From an uncultured Phaeodactylibacter sp. (GTDB taxonomy: Bacteria; Bacteroidota; Bacteroidia; Chitinophagales; Saprospiraceae), in NCBI GenBank assembly GCA_913062745.1, contig CAJXXJ010000045.1:1-12096 (forward strand): a stretch of DNA of 12,096 nt, given 5' to 3'. Under the pieces are notes generated by a model, which had not been told where the DNA came from, did not search any database, and was given only the letters and a program-made list of their open reading frames with translations. Both the position numbers and the translations under genes were made by a program. Below, piece after piece: positions 1 through 5,191 of the stretch; position 1 is the first letter of the stretch, and the number at the start of each line of letters is the position of its first letter.

Positions 1-1029
1 GGGGGGCCAGGTGGTCACCATTTTCCAGCGGTAAGTTTCGTTAAAGTTGATATAGGGCGCCTGTACTGCTTTTTTTTCTTCCTTCCCGCCACTGATAATC
101 CGACGTATTTTATACGGGCGCTTTTTCTGCGACTCGAAGTAGGTACGCATCTGTATTTCTACTACGATGCCGATAGTGATGAATTGAATGCCGGCCAGTA
201 CGAGCATGAGCCCGAGAATAAGCAGCGGTTTGCCCCAGATGTCTTGGCCAAGGATTTTAAGCACCCCCAGATAGAGGTTGATCAGAGCGCCCAGCCCGAA
301 GAGCAGCACGCCGGTATTGCCGAAGAGGTGCATCGGCTTCTGCATATACTGCTTGAAAAAGAGCATCAGCAACAGATCGCTGATCACCTTAAAGGTGCGG
401 CTTAACCCATACTTGGACTTCCCAAATTTCCGGGCGTGATGTTTGACGGGCACCTGTTTGATTTTTGCGCCTTCCAGGTGTGCAAGTACGGGGATGAAGC
501 GGTGCAGCTCACCGTATATGCCCAGGTCTTTGGCCAGCTCGGCCCGGAATACCCGCAGCGCACAGCCGTAGTCCCGCAGGTGAACGCCAGAGGTATTGCG
601 GATGATATAGTTGGCGATCATACTCGGGATTTTGCGCAGCACCATGCCGTCCTGACGGTTGGCCCGTTCGCCGGCTACCATATCGAGGTCTTCCTCTTCG
701 GCTATACGCAGCATGGCCGGGATGTCAGACGGATCATTCTGCAAGTCACCATCCATTGTGGCAATGAACTCGCCGGAGGCTGCATCAATACCGGCCATCA
801 GCGCGGAGCTCTGCCCGTAATTTTTGCGCAGCTCCACCACCCGAAGACGGGCTTGCTGCAGCTTACTCAGCTCCTTTACCGTATCATCGGTAGAGCCGTC
901 GTCTACATAAATGATCTCATAGGGCATGCCCTCAAGAGCTGCCGTGATTTGCTCCACAAGCGGCCGGACATTCGGTGCTTCATTGTATACCGTAACCACT
1001 ACGGATAATTTAATCGCCATATTGCTCAT
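1..1029 (-). CDS. Family 2 glycosyltransferase, polyprenyl-phosphate type (3' end cut by window edge)
   Basis: Likely transfers a sugar from a nucleotide donor to a polyprenyl phosphate on the inner face of the membrane (DPM1/GtrB/ArnC-like group). The reading frame starts at 1029 and is open to the left edge, giving 343 visible codons. Seen in the translation: VVTVYNE (residues 11-17) and DDGSTDDT (43-50), the GT-A nucleotide-sugar fold start; DGDLQNDP (93-100), carrying the DxD-like metal site; then GELHRFIPVLA near 173-183, typical of this group. Two hydrophobic segments at about 236-258 and 268-290 are the usual C-terminal membrane pair, followed by a basic cytoplasmic tail. An in-frame ATG at 1020 is an alternative start; 1029 was taken because both are close to the candidate promoter at 1067-1074 and neither has a clear ribosome site. 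The acceptor and sugar cannot be told from sequence. Related enzymes work in LPS or teichoic acid decoration and in protein glycosylation. Confidence 0.9.
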   Translation of the reverse strand, partial: MSNMAIKLSVVVTVYNEAPNVRPLVEQITAALEGMPYEIIYVDDGSTDDTVKELSKLQQARLRVVELRKNYGQSSALMAGIDAASGEFIATMDGDLQNDPSDIPAMLRIAEEEDLDMVAGERANRQDGMVLRKIPSMIANYIIRNTSGVHLRDYGCALRVFRAELAKDLGIYGELHRFIPVLAHLEGAKIKQVPVKHHARKFGKSKYGLSRTFKVISDLLLMLFFKQYMQKPMHLFGNTGVLLFGLGALINLYLGVLKILGQDIWGKPLLILGLMLVLAGIQFITIGIVVEIQMRTYFESQKKRPYKIRRIISGGKEEKKAVQAPYINFNETYRWKMVTTWPP

Positions 1030-1331
1030 CTTCCCTGCTTGCAGGCAGGCATTTGCTAATTGGGGGCAAAAGTAAGGGAAAAAGGCGTGCCAGACGATGA
1101 ACTGCCCCTTTTTGTATCTTGCCGATATACCCAAACCGCATGATTTACAGAATTTTAACGTTAGTACTGCTTTGCCTGCCCACAACTTATTTCTCATTGT
1201 AAGGTCGAAATAGTCCGGCCCCTGAAAGAACCGGTATGCTGGTTCATTACGCTTGATACGGCGGGGCATAACTCAGCCATTTCCCGAACCCACACCTCCG
1301 CTCAAGCGTCAATAATAAAAAGACCGCCACC
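1030..1331. other. Intergenic stretch between divergent genes, with one micro-ORF
   Basis: About 300 bases separate the minus-strand glycosyltransferase from the plus-strand dipeptidase. It holds the -7 candidate at 1067-1074, a weaker plus-strand -7-like TATCTTGC at 1115-1122, and an ATG-started frame of 20 codons at 1140-1202 whose product is hydrophobic and looks like a bare signal peptide (MIYRILTLVLLCLPTTYFSL). It has stop codons in the dipeptidase frame at 1200-1202 and 1269-1271, so the dipeptidase cannot start upstream of those. No RNA gene, repeat or other gene is recognised. Confidence 0.5.
1067..1074 (-). promoter_or_regulatory. Candidate Bacteroidota -7 element for the glycosyltransferase
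   Basis: On the minus strand this reads TACTTTTG, an exact match to the TAnnTTTG -7 consensus of the Bacteroidota primary sigma factor. It lies 38 bases before the start at 1029, which would leave a leader of about 30 bases. No good TTTG-type -33 element is seen at the usual distance, so the call rests on the -7 box alone. Confidence 0.5.
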
Positions 1332-2033
1332 TTGCGACTCATTTGCCTTGCACTACTATCCATACTCCTCACTGCCTGTCAGCCCGCTGCGGAACAGAAG
1401 CAGCCACCTGCTGACACCGGTACTGTCGATACCACCGTCGCGCCGCCGCCTGAGCCTGAACCGCCACCCCCGCCACCCATCGACTACGACAGTAGCGCGT
1501 GGACAGAACTCACCCGTTTAGACCGCAGTATTATCATTGATATGAAGTATGCGACTGCGGAGAACTTCGTAAAGAAAAAAATGTACGACTGCCCCCGCTG
1601 CTTCCTGCGGCCCGAAGTTGCACAGGCAGTGGTGCGGGCACACCGATCCTTGCAACAGAAAGGGCTTGGGCTGAAGCTGTACGACTGCTACCGCCCGCTG
1701 CCGGTGCAGTGGGAATTGTGGAATACGGTATCTATTCCCGGCTATGTTGCCGACCCGCGCAAAGGCTCGATGCACAACCGCGGTTCCGCCGTAGACCTTA
1801 CTATCGTGGATGCGCAGGGGCAGGAGCTCCCGATGGGTACAGCGTTCGACTTTTTCGGGCCCGAAGCCCACTACGCTTATGCGCAGCTGCCCGACTCCGT
1901 GCGGCAAAACCGGATACTGCTGCGGGAGACTATGGCAGCGCAAGGCTTCCGCCCAATCCGCACAGAATGGTGGCACTTTTCCTTTTCGCGAAAAAACTAT
2001 GCGCTTTCCGACATGTTATGGAAATGTTACTGA
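1332..2033 (+). CDS. VanX/DdpX-type D-Ala-D-Ala dipeptidase, lipoprotein
   Basis: Zinc peptidase of family M15D, predicted to split D-alanyl-D-alanine outside the cytoplasm and so recycle wall-derived D-Ala. The 233-residue product begins with a lipoprotein signal peptide (lipobox LTAC, Cys16), then a linker rich in Pro and Glu at about 38-50, then the catalytic domain. Zinc ligands and catalytic residues are visible: H148 and D155 in SMHNRGSAVD, and E212 with H215 in EWWHF; R121 in YDCYRP matches the transition-state arginine of VanX. Four cysteines (87, 90, 119, 232) could form disulfides. The start is a TTG at 1332: the frame has a stop at 1269-1271 and no ATG or GTG between, and the signal peptide begins directly at the TTG. 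No ligase or dehydrogenase gene lies beside it, so a housekeeping recycling role is more likely than glycopeptide resistance. Confidence 0.88.
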   Translation: MRLICLALLSILLTACQPAAEQKQPPADTGTVDTTVAPPPEPEPPPPPPIDYDSSAWTELTRLDRSIIIDMKYATAENFVKKKMYDCPRCFLRPEVAQAVVRAHRSLQQKGLGLKLYDCYRPLPVQWELWNTVSIPGYVADPRKGSMHNRGSAVDLTIVDAQGQELPMGTAFDFFGPEAHYAYAQLPDSVRQNRILLRETMAAQGFRPIRTEWWHFSFSRKNYALSDMLWKCY

Positions 2034-2042
2034 GTAATGGAA

Positions 2043-2058
2043 GCTGCCCGGGGGCAGC
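2043..2058 (+). terminator. Short hairpin after the dipeptidase gene
   Basis: GCTGCC (2043-2048) pairs with GGCAGC (2053-2058) around a CGGG loop, ten bases after the dipeptidase stop codon. There is no T-run behind it, so it may be a weak terminator or a 3' end stabiliser; reading into moxR is possible. Confidence 0.35.
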
Positions 2059-2154
2059 AAGAAAGCTTATATTTCGTCCGTTACCAAAGTGTTCACTAAC
2101 TTTACCGGCCGTAAACGGGCATCACCACCCGATATTGATCAACAAACAGCGCTG

Positions 2155-3126
2155 ATGGCAAATACAGAATTTCAATCCGAAGTAAAAGCAATCGACCAAC
2201 TCGCGGCATCCTATGAGGAGTTGGGTAAGGAAATAGGCAAAGTGATTATTGGTCAGGAGGACGTCGTGAAAGCAGTGATTATATCTCTGTTTAGCAACGG
2301 GCACAGCCTGCTGGTGGGGGTGCCGGGGCTGGCGAAAACGCTGCTGGTGAGCACGATCGCTGAGGTGCTCGACCTGGACTTCAAGCGTATTCAGTTTACG
2401 CCGGACCTGATGCCTTCCGATATCACGGGGTCGGAGATTCTGGGCGAAGACCGGCATTTCAAATTTAACCCGGGTCCGCTGTTTTCCAATATCGTGCTGG
2501 CTGACGAGATCAACCGTACGCCGCCTAAGACGCAGGCCGCACTGCTCGAGGCGATGCAGGAGCGCTCTGTAACCGTGAGCGGGGTGCGCCACAAGTTGCC
2601 CTACCCGTTCTTTGTACTAGCTACTCAAAACCCCATTGAGCAGGAGGGTACCTACCCGCTGCCGGAAGCTCAGCTGGACCGCTTCATGTTCAATATCCCA
2701 TTGGATTACCCTTCCTACGAGGAGGAAATCAATGTGGTGAAAGGCACAACTACCGTACAAAACTACGAGCTTAAGCACGTACTGACCGGCGAGCAAATTC
2801 AGTCCTATCAGCAGCTGATCCGCAAAGTGCCGATCGCTGATAATGTGCTGGAGTATGCCGTGGCTCTTGCCACCAAAACCCGCCCGAATACGGAGCGGGC
2901 CACCGATAAGGTCAACAACTACATCTCCTGGGGTGCCGGTCCGCGGGCGTCCCAATACCTGGTACTGGGCGCCAAATGCCACGCCGCTATTCACGGCAAA
3001 TACTCACCAGATATTGAAGATGTGCAGGCAATTGCCAAATACGTACTGCGCCACCGTATCGTGCGCAACTACAAAGCGGAAGCGGAGGGCATCACCGAAG
3101 AAAATGTGATTGAAAGCCTGTTCTAA
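2155..3126 (+). CDS. MoxR-family AAA+ ATPase
   Basis: Cytoplasmic AAA+ ATPase of the MoxR group, which generally acts as a chaperone maturing or activating partner proteins with von Willebrand A domains. The 323-residue product has Walker A GVPGLAKT (55-62), Walker B IVLADEIN (113-120), sensor 1 ATQNP (156-160) and the conserved EAQLDRF with R176, then the C-terminal lid domain. This is the normal length for the family. The start is the ATG at 2155: the frame is open back to a GTG at 2089, but that extension (residues like FTNFTGRKRASPPD) has no family counterpart. A TATATTTC at 2068-2075 could be its -7 element. Usual partners (DUF58, BatA/BatB VWA proteins) are absent downstream, where a strong terminator and a converging gene follow instead. 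Confidence 0.95.
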   Translation: MANTEFQSEVKAIDQLAASYEELGKEIGKVIIGQEDVVKAVIISLFSNGHSLLVGVPGLAKTLLVSTIAEVLDLDFKRIQFTPDLMPSDITGSEILGEDRHFKFNPGPLFSNIVLADEINRTPPKTQAALLEAMQERSVTVSGVRHKLPYPFFVLATQNPIEQEGTYPLPEAQLDRFMFNIPLDYPSYEEEINVVKGTTTVQNYELKHVLTGEQIQSYQQLIRKVPIADNVLEYAVALATKTRPNTERATDKVNNYISWGAGPRASQYLVLGAKCHAAIHGKYSPDIEDVQAIAKYVLRHRIVRNYKAEAEGITEENVIESLF

Positions 3127-3154
3127 ACTGCAGGACTAAATTTTGCCTTCCCGT

Positions 3155-3199
3155 TCAGGCCTTTCCCATTTCAAGTAAACGGGAAAGGCCTGATTTTTT
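3155..3199 (+). terminator. Strong intrinsic terminator after moxR
   Basis: TCAGGCCTTTCCC (3155-3167) and GGGAAAGGCCTGA (3181-3193) form a perfect 13-base-pair stem with a 13-base loop, followed by six T residues (3194-3199). It sits 28 bases past the moxR stop and would end moxR transcription before the converging nuclease gene. Confidence 0.92.
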
Positions 3200-3236
3200 C
3201 CAGGTACGGTTATTCACGGTTACGGCATCTGCACCC

Positions 3237-3250
3237 GAGCGCCCCCGCTC
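3237..3250 (-). terminator. Small GC hairpin after the Endonuclease I gene
   Basis: GAGCG (3237-3241) and CGCTC (3246-3250) pair around four C residues, directly behind the minus-strand stop at 3252-3254. The stem is only five base pairs and has no T-run on the minus strand, so it is a weak candidate. Minus-strand transcripts may instead end in the large moxR hairpin at 3155-3193. Confidence 0.3.
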
Positions 3251-3251
3251 A

Positions 3252-4031
3252 TTAAAATCCATACAAACGATCCGCCAGCGTGGGGTCGAGCACAAACGGA
3301 TTGGGTATGCCATCTTGATAGCGAGCTATAGCCTGCGTGCGGGACAGCTCCTGCGGGCTGGGCGGGTCAAGGCGGTTCCAAAGCAGCAGGGTAGCACGCT
3401 GCTGCTGGAAGAAGAGCGGGTCCGCCTGCAGTGCCTCCCGCCGGTAAATGGTATAAAAATAAAACATAGCCCGGGCCACGTCCCCCTTTACGGACTCGCG
3501 TGGTTCAAAGAGTTCTCCTGTAGATTCGCTAAACGCATCAATATCCTCGGCGGGTACGCTACGCAGCTCAGTGGTAGCGGCATACCAGTATTCAGATTGC
3601 TCATCCGGGATTTCAGCAAAGGGGCTGTTGCCGCGGGCTGCATTGACCGCCACCCGGGTGGGGAAGAGGTGGTGCATATCCGATTTGGGATTGCCGGACT
3701 TAGCGCCCTTGCTGCGCGGCCATACATGCTCGCAGTTGATGCCGTCGGCGCTGCCATCCCGGTACAGTGACTGTGAAGGGTCTTCCCCGGGTGGAAGGTA
3801 GAGCCGGTACCCGGTGTAGAAGCCGGTAACGCTGTCGCGCAAGTTGTCAATTTTTCCGTACATCACGTCGCGTGCCTCTCCGTAGCCGAGCAGTCGCTGC
3901 GGAGTGTAAGCCGCCTGAATGGCTTGCAGCAGCGCTTCCCCCTGCAGCCCGGGGTATAGCGCGCGGGCATTTTGCCCGGTGAGGGCCAGCGTGCAGAGCA
4001 GTGAGCAAATCAGTAAGACTATCCGGTTCAT
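3252..4031 (-). CDS. Secreted Endonuclease I family nuclease
   Basis: Non-specific DNA/RNA nuclease of the Endonuclease I (EndA/Dns) family with a beta-beta-alpha metal site, predicted to be exported. The 259-residue form starts at the ATG at 4031 with a clear signal peptide (MNRIVLLICSLLCTLALTGQNA). Catalytic region: NCEHVWPRS with H102, then DMHHLFP (118-124) with H120/H121, then N130, R133 and N135 in VNAARGNSPF; KGDVARAMFYF near 182-192 is also conserved. The C-terminus (NPFVLDPTLADRLYGF) matches the usual family ending, and no type IX sorting domain follows. The frame is open back to a GTG at 4079, but that version buries the signal peptide behind 16 charged and mixed residues and overlaps a -7 box, so it was rejected. 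It lies 44 bases behind an EEP-family gene and may share its transcript. Confidence 0.9.
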   Translation of the reverse strand: MNRIVLLICSLLCTLALTGQNARALYPGLQGEALLQAIQAAYTPQRLLGYGEARDVMYGKIDNLRDSVTGFYTGYRLYLPPGEDPSQSLYRDGSADGINCEHVWPRSKGAKSGNPKSDMHHLFPTRVAVNAARGNSPFAEIPDEQSEYWYAATTELRSVPAEDIDAFSESTGELFEPRESVKGDVARAMFYFYTIYRREALQADPLFFQQQRATLLLWNRLDPPSPQELSRTQAIARYQDGIPNPFVLDPTLADRLYGF

Positions 4032-4045
4032 GCGTTCTTTTTCCG

Positions 4046-4053
4046 CAAAGGTA
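4046..4053 (-). promoter_or_regulatory. Candidate -7 element for the Endonuclease I gene
   Basis: The minus strand reads TACCTTTG here, an exact TAnnTTTG match, 14 bases ahead of the ATG at 4031. This would give a very short leader of roughly ten bases. No matching -33 box is evident. It supports the start at 4031 and suggests the nuclease can be expressed apart from the genes upstream. Confidence 0.4.
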
Positions 4054-4075
4054 AAAAGCTGTTTTTGTTTACCTT

Positions 4076-5128
4076 TCACGCATTCATCTTATCCGCAGCC
4101 AGCTCCTTATCGCCATCATCCGGTTCGGGAGTAGCCTGGTCTTCGGTATGGCGTTCGGCGCAATGAAACTGCACAAAGACCGGGAAGTGGTCGGAGCCTA
4201 CGCTGTTTAGTACCCGCATCCGGATCAGGCAAAAGTGGTCGGAGCAAAAAATATGGTCAAGCGGAAAGCGCATGATAGCATACTTGACCGGGAATGTATT
4301 GAAAAATCCACGGCCCCGGCGGGGGTCAAGCAGGCGGCTCATTTTTTGAAATAAATCGGTAGTATAGCTCCAGGCGACGTCATTGAGGTCGCCGGCTACG
4401 ATGATTGGCCCGGAAAAGCTGGCGCACTCCTCGGCCACAAGTAGCAGCTCCTTGTCCTTTTCAGTAGTCCGGATGCTTTCTGAAGGTGCAGGAGGCTTGG
4501 GGTGCAGCCCAAAGAAGCGGATGCGCTGCCCGTCCGGCAGGTTAATCCAGCAGCGGATGGACGGTATACCATCGTTAATCAGATACCGTACTTCCGGCTT
4601 GCCGATGGGCAGGCGGCTGTAAAACAGCATGCCGTAGGTATTCTCCAGCGGCACTTCTATGTGGTGCGGGTAAGCCTCTTTGATATCGCTCATTTGCTCC
4701 TGCCACCATTTGTTGGTCTCCAGCAGCAGCACAATATCAGGCTCCATGCGGTTGATGTATTCTTTGAGTTTGGCCGTCTGCTCATTGAACTGGTAGATGT
4801 TGGAGATAAGCAGGCTGAGCTGACTGTTGGTGCTCGCGCGCTGCTCTTCTTTTACCGTTAGTACTTCGCGGCTGGCCAAAGGCGTGTAGGGGTAAATCTG
4901 GTAAGACTGATAAAGCACTGCCGCAATAAGAGCGATGGTCAAAAACCAATAGTGGATGCCCTCTGCCGGCCCCATGCTGCCCCAAAGGATAAGGACAATT
5001 ACCGTCATCAGCCATTTTTGCAGCCGGGGGTATTCCATTGCCCGGAAGGTCCAGTAGTCCGACCGCACTAAGGGCATGATGGTGGATATCAGCAGGATAT
5101 AGGCAAGAATGGCAATGGCGATGGTCAT
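4076..5128 (-). CDS. Membrane-anchored endonuclease/exonuclease/phosphatase (EEP) family protein
   Basis: Metal-dependent phosphoesterase of the EEP (DNase I-like) superfamily; substrates in this family range from DNA to inositol phosphates and sphingomyelin, and this sequence does not settle which. The 350-residue protein opens with three hydrophobic segments (about 2-21, 38-53 and 58-75), so the catalytic domain after residue 100 is tethered to the membrane, most simply on the outer face given an odd number of spans and a cytoplasmic-looking charge pattern, though that is inference. Catalytic motifs: SNIY with N110, DIVLLLE with E137, GLHP with H209, AGDLND with D247 and N249, LDHIF with D291/H292 and GSDHFPV with D313/H314, which is a complete set. 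The tail from about 326 is acidic and low in complexity. It starts 63 bases after the transporter stop and probably lies in the same operon. Confidence 0.85.
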   Translation of the reverse strand: MTIAIAILAYILLISTIMPLVRSDYWTFRAMEYPRLQKWLMTVIVLILWGSMGPAEGIHYWFLTIALIAAVLYQSYQIYPYTPLASREVLTVKEEQRASTNSQLSLLISNIYQFNEQTAKLKEYINRMEPDIVLLLETNKWWQEQMSDIKEAYPHHIEVPLENTYGMLFYSRLPIGKPEVRYLINDGIPSIRCWINLPDGQRIRFFGLHPKPPAPSESIRTTEKDKELLLVAEECASFSGPIIVAGDLNDVAWSYTTDLFQKMSRLLDPRRGRGFFNTFPVKYAIMRFPLDHIFCSDHFCLIRMRVLNSVGSDHFPVFVQFHCAERHTEDQATPEPDDGDKELAADKMNA

Positions 5129-5191
5129 TTGAGGGCTGGTTTACGTTTCAACGTGCAGCCTCTGATGGGGTTCGCCGGGGAGGCCACTTCG

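Noticed and set aside
436..1008. A 190-codon plus-strand open frame at the left end
   Set aside because: The minus strand here encodes a textbook family 2 glycosyltransferase whose frame was missed only because it runs off the window.
1034..1045. CCTGC/GCAGG near-palindrome just ahead of the glycosyltransferase
   Set aside because: The five-base arms leave a two-base loop, there is no T-run, and nothing shows it is more than chance in GC-rich DNA.
1332..2033. Vancomycin resistance gene (vanX)
   Set aside because: No vanH, vanA-type ligase or two-component regulator is nearby, and the protein is an exported lipoprotein in a Gram-negative-type envelope. Wall recycling is the better reading.
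2089..2154. Upstream GTG start of moxR
   Set aside because: The added 22 residues have no family counterpart and overlap the likely promoter and leader.
4032..4079. Upstream GTG start of Endonuclease I, overlapping the EEP gene stop
   Set aside because: It would put 16 residues before a clean signal peptide and would run through an exact -7 promoter match.
5143..5154. ACGTT/AACGT palindrome between the cotransporter and EEP genes
   Set aside because: Only five-base arms with a two-base centre, in a likely intra-operon gap with no promoter match beside it.
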